A stretch of DNA of 10,882 nucleotides, from assembly GCA_958445895.1 (NCBI GenBank), contig CAUCTV010000041.1, positions 1-10,882 on the forward strand. Direction: 5' to 3'. The notes under the pieces were generated by a model. That model had not been told where the DNA came from and ran no database searches. It saw nothing but the letters and a program-made list of their open reading frames with translations. The translations under genes were made by a program, and so were the position numbers. This document shows positions 5,540-10,882 of the stretch, piece by piece (the stretch's first letter is position 1; each line of letters begins with the position of its first letter). Source of the stretch: an uncultured Collinsella sp. (GTDB lineage Bacteria; Actinomycetota; Coriobacteriia; Coriobacteriales; Coriobacteriaceae).

Positions 5540-7327
5540 CTACATCAGGCGCAGGCTGACGTCCTTGAGCTGGGCGCCGGAAACAGCACTTGGGGCGCCC
5601 GACATGAGATCGGAGCCGCTGGCCGTCTTGGGGAACGCCATGACGTCGCGGATGGAGTCGGAGCCGGTGAGCAGCATGCACACGCGATCCAGGCCCAGAG
5701 CAAAACCGCCCATCGGGGGCGCACCAAACTTGAGCGCCTCCATGAGGAAGCCGAACTGCGACTCGGCGCGCTCCTCGGTAAAGCCCAGGAGCTTGAGCAT
5801 GGACATCTGCATCTCGGCGTTGTGGATACGCATACCGCCGCCGCCGGCCTCAAAGCCGTCCATGACAAAGTCGTAGGTGCAAGAGCCGGCTGCCAGCGGA
5901 TCTGCCTCGATCTTGGCGATGTCGGTCTCGGTCGGCAGGGTGAAAGGCTGATGCTCGGCTGCATAGGCCTTGCGGTCCTCGTCCCAGTGGAACAGCGGGA
6001 AGTTGACGACCCACAGGAAGTCGTGGCCCTCGCGCTTGATCTCGAGCGCGTTGGCCATATGGGAACGCATGCCGCCCAGGATCTCGTCAGAGAGCAGGCG
6101 CGGGCCGGCGGCGAACATCACAAGGTCGCCGGGCTCGACGTTCATGCGCTCACGCAGAGCCGCCATCTCCTCGTCCGAGAAGAACTTGACGATGGGGCTG
6201 TTGATGGAGCCATCCTCGCGGAAAGCGATCCAGGCCAGGCCCTTGGCGCCAAACGTGGAGGCCACGCCGGCGAGCTTATCGATCTTGGCACGTGCCCAGG
6301 CACCGGCGCCCTTGGCGTTGATGGCCTTGACGACAGAGCCCTCCTCGTTTGCGGCGGTCGCGAAGACCTTGAACTTGGAGTTGGCAAAGATGTCGGTCAG
6401 GTCGACCAGGTGCATGCCGTAGCGAGTATCGGGCTTGTCGGAGCCATAGGTGTCCATGGCCTCCCAGTAGTCCATGCGACGCAGCGGCGTGGGCATCTCG
6501 ACACCCATGCGGCCGAAGGCGTCGGCCAGGACCTCTTCGAGCGCGCTCATGACGTCGTTATGGTCCACGAAGGACATCTCGATATCGACCTGGGTGAACT
6601 CGGGCTGACGGTCGGCACGCAGGTCCTCGTCGCGGAAGCACTTGGCAACCTGATAGTAGCGCTCGACGCCACCGACCATAAGCAGCTGCTTCAGGAGCTG
6701 CGGGGACTGCGGCAGGGCGTAGAAGTTGCCCGGCTGAATACGGCTGGGAACGATGAAGTCGCGAGCGCCCTCGGGCGTGGACTTAAACAGGGAGGGCGTC
6801 TCGACCTCCATGAACTCACGGTTGTGCAGCGCCTCGCGAATGGCAAAGGTAAAGTCGGAGCGCAGCTTGAGGTTGGCCATCATCTCGGGACGACGAAGGT
6901 CCAGATAGCGATAGCGCAGACGGGTGTCCTCGCTGGTCTCGATGCCGTCCTCAATCTGGAACGGCGGGGTGACGGATGTGTTGAGCACCTCGGCGTGGTC
7001 GGTGAGGACCTCGATCTCGCCGGTCGCGAGCTTGGTGTTGGTGGTCTCCTCGCCGCGGGCGCGCACGACGCCGTGAATCTTGATGGGCCACTCGGGACGC
7101 ATGGTCTCGGCGATCTTAAAGGCATCGCCGTCGGAGTGCTCGGGGTCGAAGGTGAGCTGCGTGATGCCCTCACGGTCGCGAAGGTCGCAGAAGATAAGGC
7201 CGCCGTGGTCGCGGCGACGGCTCACCCAACCGGTGAGGGTGACCTCTTCGCCCACGTTCTCGCGGCGAAGCTCGCCGCAGGTACGGGTGTGCATGGAATG
7301 CTCGTCGATGGGACGGGTCTGGCTCAT
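5540..7327 (-). CDS. aspS: aspartyl-tRNA synthetase, bacterial type (possibly non-discriminating)
   Basis: This 595-aa class II synthetase charges tRNA-Asp with aspartate in the cytoplasm. It has an N-terminal OB-fold anticodon domain (about 12-115, RRRDHGGLIF). Motif 1 lies near 164-180, motif 2 at 230-250 (CFRDEDLRADRQPEFTQVD), the bacterial GAD insertion at about 300-420, and motif 3 at 538-560 (PMGGFALGLDR, R548). The C-terminus is the usual AFPKT...SGAPS. ATG at 7327 is preceded by AAGGAGG (7337-7343, 9-nt spacing). An internal ATG 11 codons in would mimic the shorter E. coli start but has no Shine-Dalgarno. Two residues stand out: H41 at the place of E. coli L30, as in synthetases that also charge tRNA-Asn, and M539 where most bacterial AspRS have His (PPH). 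Transcribed alone, towards its own terminator. Confidence 0.97.
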   Translation of the reverse strand: MSQTRPIDEHSMHTRTCGELRRENVGEEVTLTGWVSRRRDHGGLIFCDLRDREGITQLTFDPEHSDGDAFKIAETMRPEWPIKIHGVVRARGEETTNTKLATGEIEVLTDHAEVLNTSVTPPFQIEDGIETSEDTRLRYRYLDLRRPEMMANLKLRSDFTFAIREALHNREFMEVETPSLFKSTPEGARDFIVPSRIQPGNFYALPQSPQLLKQLLMVGGVERYYQVAKCFRDEDLRADRQPEFTQVDIEMSFVDHNDVMSALEEVLADAFGRMGVEMPTPLRRMDYWEAMDTYGSDKPDTRYGMHLVDLTDIFANSKFKVFATAANEEGSVVKAINAKGAGAWARAKIDKLAGVASTFGAKGLAWIAFREDGSINSPIVKFFSDEEMAALRERMNVEPGDLVMFAAGPRLLSDEILGGMRSHMANALEIKREGHDFLWVVNFPLFHWDEDRKAYAAEHQPFTLPTETDIAKIEADPLAAGSCTYDFVMDGFEAGGGGMRIHNAEMQMSMLKLLGFTEERAESQFGFLMEALKFGAPPMGGFALGLDRVCMLLTGSDSIRDVMAFPKTASGSDLMSGAPSAVSGAQLKDVSLRLM

Positions 7328-7348
7328 ACCAGTGATCCTCCTTTATGG

Positions 7349-7398
7349 ATCTGTGCCGCCCCGTGTCGTTCCGGGCGGCGTCGTACAGATTTGCCCGG
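7349..7398 (-). promoter_or_regulatory. structured 5' leader of aspS with alternative stems
   Basis: In the aspS transcript ATCTGT (minus strand of 7385-7390; + strand ACAGAT) pairs with ACAGAT (+ strand ATCTGT, 7349-7354). It encloses a perfect GCCGCCC/GGGCGGC stem (7373-7379 with 7355-7361) with an 11-nt loop and a 5-nt bulge. The bulge and the loop both contain ACGAC. The stem ends 5 nt before the Shine-Dalgarno. An upstream CCGGGC (7393-7398) can instead pair with GCCCGG (7371-7376), which would break the inner stem. I do not recognise a known riboswitch or T-box (no T-box bulge sequence). Confidence 0.5.
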
Positions 7399-7454
7399 CC
7401 TGCGTAAACCGCGCAGCCAGACATGGCGTTCTATCTTATCGCACCTGTGTCGAT

Positions 7455-7521
7455 GTGCCGCGGAAAAGTAGCTCCTGCCCAAAGACTTGACGGAGACGAA
7501 ACAATTGACACGCCGCGGCAC
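7455..7521. repeat. 9-bp inverted repeat in the aspS-serB divergent region
   Basis: GTGCCGCGG (7455-7463) and CCGCGGCAC (7513-7521) are exact reverse complements 49 bp apart, each containing the palindrome CCGCGG. A perfect -35-like TTGACA (7505-7510) lies next to the right copy, but no good -10 stands at the right distance for serB. The sites may be protein-binding sites shared by the divergent promoters, or chance in GC-rich DNA. Confidence 0.35.
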
Positions 7522-7583
7522 CCGCCCGCACTCGTCACGTGCGACAATATGCCCCAATAAAACAGCACTCGGAAAGGCCCGCC

Positions 7584-8219
7584 ATGACTGCACGCCTCAT
7601 CGTTATGGATATCGACTCCACGCTCATCAACCAGGAGGTCATCGACCTGTTGGGCGAAGAGGCCGGCGTGGGCGAGCAGGTGGCACAGATCACCGAACGC
7701 GCCATGCGCGGCGAGCTTGACTTTAAGCAGGCGCTCGAGGAGCGCGTGGGGCTGCTCGCCGGCCTGGACGAGAGCGTGTTCGAGCGCACCTTTGAGCGCG
7801 TGACATTTACCCCCGGCGCGTTGGAGCTTGTGCGCTCAGCGCACAGCAAGGGCTGGAAGGTCGGCGTGGTGAGCGGCGGCTTTCACGAGGTCGCCGACAA
7901 GATCGTGGCTGCCACGGGCATCGATTTTTGCCTGGCCAACCGCCTGGAAGTCGTGGACGGCAAGCTCACCGGCAAGCTGGCGGCCGACATCGTGACCAAG
8001 GAGTCCAAGCTCATCCAGCTGCTAGATTGGGCAGTTGAGTGCGGCGTCGATATGGCCCACACGGTCGCGATCGGCGACGGCGCCAACGACATCCCCATGA
8101 TTCAGGCCGCGGGCACGGGCATCGCGTTTTGCGCCAAGCCCAAGACGCGCGAGGCGGCCCCGTTTGCCATCGACGAACGCAACCTGATGCTCGCCATGGA
8201 CATCATCCTGCGCGACTAG
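7584..8219 (+). CDS. serB: phosphoserine phosphatase, HAD family
   Basis: This 211-aa HAD-superfamily enzyme releases phosphate from O-phosphoserine in the last step of serine synthesis. Motif I is MDIDSTL (D9 nucleophile, D11 acid/base), motif II is VVSGGF (S97), motif III is K142 in KESKL, and motif IV is AIGDGANDIPMI (D165, D169). The tail AAGTGIAFCAKP is typical of SerB. A helical cap (about 18-75) follows motif I. It lacks the N-terminal ACT domain of mycobacterial SerB2 and corresponds to the minimal core. ATG at 7584 is chosen for GAAAGG at 7572-7577; a longer GTG start at 7539 has no Shine-Dalgarno and would add residues before the HAD core. Other HAD small-molecule phosphatases are possible, but the motif set fits SerB well. 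Confidence 0.9.
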   Translation: MTARLIVMDIDSTLINQEVIDLLGEEAGVGEQVAQITERAMRGELDFKQALEERVGLLAGLDESVFERTFERVTFTPGALELVRSAHSKGWKVGVVSGGFHEVADKIVAATGIDFCLANRLEVVDGKLTGKLAADIVTKESKLIQLLDWAVECGVDMAHTVAIGDGANDIPMIQAAGTGIAFCAKPKTREAAPFAIDERNLMLAMDIILRD

Positions 8220-8255
8220 TCAATCCATCTAACAAGTGAATCAGTCTGTCCTATA

Positions 8256-8289
8256 GTTTCCGAACAATTTTGTCTTAGTGTTCGGAAAC
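8256..8289. promoter_or_regulatory. 11-bp perfect dyad upstream of larB (operator or hairpin)
   Basis: GTTTCCGAACA (8256-8266) and TGTTCGGAAAC (8279-8289) are exact reverse complements around a 12-nt AT-rich spacer. The right arm overlaps a weak -35 (TTCGGA, 8281-8286) with TAGACT (8305-8310) as a possible -10 at 18-bp spacing, suggesting an operator for the larBC-tetR operon. As RNA it is a stable hairpin 37 nt after serB, but no T-run follows. The adjacent TetR-family protein is one candidate binder. Confidence 0.6.
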
Positions 8290-8333
8290 ATACCCTTTGA
8301 GTGCTAGACTTTGCGCCGTCGAAGGGAACATAT

Positions 8334-9116
8334 ATGGATAAGCGAGATCTTGAGCAATTGCTGAGCGATGTTGCCGGCGGAGCAGTCACCCCTGCCGACG
8401 CCCTCACGCGCATCCAGACGGCTCCGACCGCCGATTTGGGCTTTGCGCAGCTCGATCTTTCGCGCGGGGTGCGCCAGGGAGCCGGCGAGGTTGTCTACGG
8501 GGCCGGTAAAACCGCCGATCAGATTGCCGCCATTATCAAAGCGCTGCGCGATGCCGGCCAGGAGCGCATCCTGGTCACGCGCCTGGATGCCGAAAAAGCC
8601 GCGCGCACCGCCGAGCTTCTTGGCAACGGCATCGACCTGGGATATGTCCCGGACGCACAGCTCGCCCTCGTGGGCGGCAAGCCCTCCCCTACCGGCAACG
8701 GACGCATCGTCGTCGCCTGCGCTGGTACGAGCGACCTGCCCGTCGCCGAGGAAGCCGCATTGACGGCCGAGTTCTATGGCAACGAGGTCGACCGCCTCTA
8801 CGACGTGGGTGTCGCCGGCCTGCACCGTCTGCTCGCGCATGCCGAGGAACTTGCCCAGGCACAGGTGGTCATCGCCATTGCCGGCATGGAGGGCGCACTG
8901 GCGAGCGTTGTCGGCGGCCTGGTAAGCTGTCCGGTCATAGCCGTTCCCACCAGCGTGGGTTACGGCGCGAGCTTTGGTGGCGTAGCCGCGCTGCTCGCCA
9001 TGCTCAACTCCTGCGCCAGCGGCGTTTCGGTCGTCAACATCGACAACGGCTTTGGCGCCGCCTACCAGGCAAGCCTTATCAATCATCTGAGCGCCGGCGC
9101 GTCCTGCGCCCGCTAA
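8334..9116 (+). CDS. larB: LarB, nickel-pincer cofactor biosynthesis carboxylase/hydrolase
   Basis: A 260-aa protein with LarB architecture. A roughly 115-residue N-terminal region (with RGVRQGAGEVVYGAGKT near 44-60) precedes a PurE-like domain starting at GRIVVACAGTSDLPVAEEA. Strong signatures follow: GMEGALASVVGGLVSCPVIAVPTSVGYGASFGG and MLNSCASGVSVVNIDNGFGAA. C227 is the conserved cysteine that in Lactiplantibacillus plantarum LarB attaches to the pyridinium ring. LarB carboxylates the ring of nicotinic acid adenine dinucleotide and cleaves the dinucleotide, starting synthesis of the nickel-pincer nucleotide of lactate racemase and relatives. ATG at 8334 has GAAGGGA at 8321-8327; an upstream in-frame GTG at 8301 has no ribosome site. 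The stop is 10 bp before larC. LarA and LarE are not in the window. Confidence 0.93.
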   Translation: MDKRDLEQLLSDVAGGAVTPADALTRIQTAPTADLGFAQLDLSRGVRQGAGEVVYGAGKTADQIAAIIKALRDAGQERILVTRLDAEKAARTAELLGNGIDLGYVPDAQLALVGGKPSPTGNGRIVVACAGTSDLPVAEEAALTAEFYGNEVDRLYDVGVAGLHRLLAHAEELAQAQVVIAIAGMEGALASVVGGLVSCPVIAVPTSVGYGASFGGVAALLAMLNSCASGVSVVNIDNGFGAAYQASLINHLSAGASCAR

Positions 9117-9126
9117 GGAGCATTTC

Positions 9127-10044
9127 ATGTTAAACCATCAGCACACGCTTATCATTGACGGCACCTCGGGCATCAGCGGCGACATGACCGTCGCGGCCCT
9201 GCTCGACCTGGGCGCCAGCGAGGAGCATCTGCGCGAGCAGCTCGCCACGCTTCCGGTCGGCGGCTTTGAGATTGCCGTGACGCGCGTAAACAAGCATGGC
9301 ATCGACGCCTGCGACTTTGACGTTCAGCTGGCAGAGGAGCTCGAGAACCACGACCACGACATGGCCTGGCTCTACGGCAACGAAGCAGCTGCCGAGCACA
9401 CACACGAGCATGAGCACCACCATCATGATCATTGCGAGCACGAACACGAGCACTGCCACGAGCATGACCATGAGGCCCACGGTCATGACCACGAGGGTCA
9501 CCATCACGCCCACCACCATCACCACCGTTCTTTGGCGGATGTCACCGCCATCATCGATGGCTCGCAGCTAAGCGATGGCGCCAAGCGTCGCGCGCTCGCC
9601 ATCTTTACCGCGCTCGCCGCCGCCGAGGCCAAGGCTCACGGCAAAACGCCCGAGACCGTCATGTTCCACGAGGTGGGCGCCGTCGACTCCATCGTCGACG
9701 TCTGCTCTGTCGCCATCTGCCTCGATGACCTGGGCATCGAGGACATCGTGGTTGAGTCGCTTTCCGAGGGCCACGGCACCATCCGCTGTGCCCACGGCCT
9801 TATGCCCATTCCCGTCCCCGCTGTCGTCAACCTGTGCCAGGCGGGCAATATCGCCCTCACGCCCGCACCGGTCGCCGGCGAGCTCGTGACGCCCACGGGC
9901 GCCGCCATCGTTGCCGCACTGCGCACGTCCGAGCACCTGCCGGCCCGCTACCGCATCGAGGCCGTCGGCTACGGCGCCGGTAAGCGCCCCTACGAGGGTT
10001 GCTCCGGTACGCTCCGCTGCCTGCTCGTTCACGCGGACGCATAG
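9127..10044 (+). CDS. larC: LarC-family nickel insertion protein, short LarC1-like form with His-rich insert
   Basis: A 305-aa protein starting with the LarC signature LIIDGTSGISGDMTVAALLDLGA. FHEVGAVDSIVDVC, EGHGTIRCAHGLMPIPVPAV, LTPTGAAI-type VTPTGAAIVAAL and GYGAGKRPYEG complete the LarC1 part. LarC inserts nickel into the pincer nucleotide using CTP. Residues 91-133 hold 25 histidines and two cysteines in 43 positions, a likely nickel-binding arm placed between conserved blocks. Canonical LarC continues for over 100 residues with LarC2 (in L. plantarum joined by ribosomal frameshift). Here translation stops after TLRCLLVHADA and tetR begins 2 bp later. AAGGAG (9115-9120) overlaps the larB stop and fixes the start, so larB and larC are probably coupled. 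Whether this short form is functional alone is open. Confidence 0.9.
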   Translation: MLNHQHTLIIDGTSGISGDMTVAALLDLGASEEHLREQLATLPVGGFEIAVTRVNKHGIDACDFDVQLAEELENHDHDMAWLYGNEAAAEHTHEHEHHHHDHCEHEHEHCHEHDHEAHGHDHEGHHHAHHHHHRSLADVTAIIDGSQLSDGAKRRALAIFTALAAAEAKAHGKTPETVMFHEVGAVDSIVDVCSVAICLDDLGIEDIVVESLSEGHGTIRCAHGLMPIPVPAVVNLCQAGNIALTPAPVAGELVTPTGAAIVAALRTSEHLPARYRIEAVGYGAGKRPYEGCSGTLRCLLVHADA

Positions 10045-10046
10045 CC

Positions 10047-10586
10047 ATGGATGCCCGCAAGGCAAAAAGCCGCGCCGCCATCGTTGCAGCATTCTCCGAG
10101 CTCCTTCGCGAGGAGGACTACGGCAAGATCACCGTCGGCGACATCATCGCTCGCGCCCATGTGGGTCGGGCCACGTTCTATGGCCTCTTCAAGAGCAAAG
10201 ATGACCTACTGTCCGAACTCGTGAGCGACATCTGCACCCACGCTCTCGATGATGACGGTACGCCCCTCGATGACCCACTCGTACAGGTCGAACATATCCT
10301 CAACAACCTCTGGGAGCGCCGTCAGGGTGTACGCGCCCTCGTAGCCGGCGCCGGCTCACGCGTCTTCGCCGACTGCTTACGCAAGACCATCATGTCACGA
10401 GCAGCCGAAACCGTCCCCACCGACCCAAACGGCCCCGCCGCCACCATGGACCGAAGCTTCCTACTACACCACATAGCCTCAAGCTTCGTAGGAATGGTCC
10501 AATGGTGGGCCTGGCACAACTTCGAAGCCAACAAAGCCAACGTAGCCAAAAACTACCTCTCAGCCATAGCGCCCCTCTTCAACTAA
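10047..10586 (+). CDS. TetR/AcrR-family transcriptional regulator
   Basis: A 179-aa protein with the family's N-terminal DNA-binding fold: SRAAIVAAFSELLREEDYGKITVGDIIARAHVGRATFYGLFKSKDDLLSEL (residues 9-60), where the recognition helix is HVGRATFYGLF. The rest is a helical ligand domain of unknown specificity, ending in a Trp-rich segment (VQWWAWHNF). ATG at 10047 lies 2 bp after the larC stop without a good Shine-Dalgarno, suggesting translational coupling to larC. It may regulate the lar operon or a neighbouring gene outside the window. Codon use shifts along the gene: the first 60 or so codons look like the neighbours, while the 3' part is rich in TCA, CTA, ATA, GTA and CGA codons that ebgA and aspS avoid or lack. 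Confidence 0.9.
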   Translation: MDARKAKSRAAIVAAFSELLREEDYGKITVGDIIARAHVGRATFYGLFKSKDDLLSELVSDICTHALDDDGTPLDDPLVQVEHILNNLWERRQGVRALVAGAGSRVFADCLRKTIMSRAAETVPTDPNGPAATMDRSFLLHHIASSFVGMVQWWAWHNFEANKANVAKNYLSAIAPLFN

Positions 10587-10601
10587 GTACCCGCTCAGCC
10601 C

Positions 10602-10709
10602 CAAAGCGCAACCCCCATCTCAAGGCGCCGCTCCACCCCAAGGCATCGAGCCTACCCAAAGTGCCGCCCGTCTCTCAAGGCCCATCGCAACAAAGCGCCC
10701 ATCCCATTT
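10602..10709 (+). repeat. degenerate 18-19 bp tandem repeat after tetR
   Basis: CAAAG or CAAGG recurs at 10602, 10621, 10639, 10657, 10676 and 10691, mostly followed by C/T-G-C and a C-rich tail. The intervals are 19, 18, 18, 19 and 15 bp. A later lone copy starts CAAAGACCCC at 10749. The tails differ, so this is an old or relaxed repeat. Confidence 0.5.
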
Positions 10710-10728
10710 AAATTCAGATATATATGTT
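10703..10728. promoter_or_regulatory. AT-rich island, possible promoter region
   Basis: CCCATTTAAATTCAGATATATATG stands out from its GC-rich surroundings. TATATAT (10720-10726) could be a -10 in either direction, but no partner -35 is clear and no downstream gene is visible before the window ends. Confidence 0.25.
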
Positions 10729-10862
10729 GGGTTGCTTGCTCGAGCGCAACAAAGACCCCGCAGCTGGCCGCATGGGGTAACTTCCCAGCGCATTCCGCAG
10801 GACGAAAGAACCCCCGCCGCACGAAGTGTGAACTGCGCCCCAATTCTTGGACGGGCTAATAA

Positions 10863-10876
10863 GCGGCCTACGCCGC
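10863..10876. other. small GC hairpin near the right edge
   Basis: GCGGC-CTAC-GCCGC is a 5-bp stem with a 4-nt loop. On the minus strand it is followed by TTATTAG, so it could be a weak terminator for a minus-strand gene lying beyond the edge. The evidence is thin. Confidence 0.2.
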
Positions 10877-10882
10877 ACATAG

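Larger units (their letters stand above)
10587..10882. other. non-coding stretch after tetR
   Basis: No convincing gene lies here. The minus-strand reading from 10880 (86 codons) has no recognisable domain and crosses the tandem repeats. Up to about 10705 the plus strand is strikingly rich in C and A and poor in G. An AT-rich island follows, then ordinary GC-rich sequence to the edge. TGAACTGCGCCCCAATTCTT (10829-10848) and the bases after it resemble one left arm of the 62-bp repeats. Confidence 0.5.

Noticed and set aside
7344..7430. T-box riboswitch in the aspS leader
   Set aside because: There is no T-box bulge sequence, no specifier-loop architecture and no terminator/antiterminator with a U-run, only the bulged hairpin.
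5264..7471. A 735-codon plus-strand reading frame opposite aspS
   Set aside because: The same codon-complement effect; it also runs through the repeat array and the aspS terminator. AspRS on the minus strand is unambiguous.
7505..7510. TTGACA as the serB -35
   Set aside because: It is a perfect hexamer, but no acceptable -10 lies 16-18 bp downstream. GACAAT at 7543 is too far away.
8261..8284. LexA (SOS) box resemblance in CGAAC...GTTCG
   Set aside because: The half-sites are 14 bp apart, while the actinobacterial SOS box has a 4-bp gap, and the downstream genes are not repair genes.
8301..8333. Longer LarB start at the GTG at 8301
   Set aside because: No Shine-Dalgarno, and the added residues do not match the family. 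GAAGGGA precedes the ATG at 8334.
9999..10046. Longer start of the TetR protein within larC
   Set aside because: The extra residues would overlap the conserved larC end in another frame and are not TetR-like. The ATG at 10047 starts directly with a normal TetR N-terminus.
10620..10880. 86-codon minus-strand reading frame at the right edge
   Set aside because: No recognisable domain, no clear ribosome site visible, and it runs through low-complexity tandem repeats.

Overview
The window comes from a GC-rich genome whose codons mostly end in G or C. The gene set is an ebg-type beta-galactosidase, a bacterial-type AspRS, and LarB/LarC nickel-pincer enzymes. Together with the protein style this suggests an anaerobic gut actinobacterium of the Coriobacteriia, probably Collinsella-like. 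That assignment is inference from memory, since no 16S or other marker is present.

Left part (1-5234), sugar use. A truncated APC-type amino acid permease starts at 220 and runs off the left edge on the minus strand. Upstream of it, also on the minus strand, is a two-gene operon: ebgA (GH2 beta-galactosidase, 1002 aa) and ebgC (its small accessory subunit, 151 aa), 3 bp apart. A LacI-family regulator (338 aa) is divergently transcribed. The 376-bp gap between ebgA and the regulator holds three copies of GTGCAACCGGTTGT, 42 and 45 bp apart, the first two flanking or overlapping a plausible ebgA promoter. This looks like a complete sugar-responsive switch controlled by the adjacent repressor.

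Middle (5235-8219), housekeeping genes. The gap between the convergent ebgR-like gene and aspS contains a 62-bp tandem repeat array (three copies plus a fragment). Its arms fold into terminator-like hairpins, and one is followed by seven T. A separate textbook terminator serves aspS from the other side. aspS (595 aa, minus strand) has a structured leader with two mutually exclusive stems just before its Shine-Dalgarno. serB (phosphoserine phosphatase, HAD family) is divergent from it.

Right part (8220-10882), nickel-pincer cofactor genes. larB, a short larC carrying a strongly His-rich insert, and a TetR-family regulator lie in tight succession on the plus strand and probably form one operon. 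The larC product ends where the LarC1 part usually ends, and no LarC2 follows. An 11-bp perfect dyad lies upstream of larB. After tetR, about 300 bp hold no convincing gene but contain a degenerate 18-19 bp tandem repeat and an AT-rich island.

The least explained signals are the 62-bp terminator-like array, the triple operator, the LarC1-only protein, the two-state aspS leader and the small repeat array after tetR.
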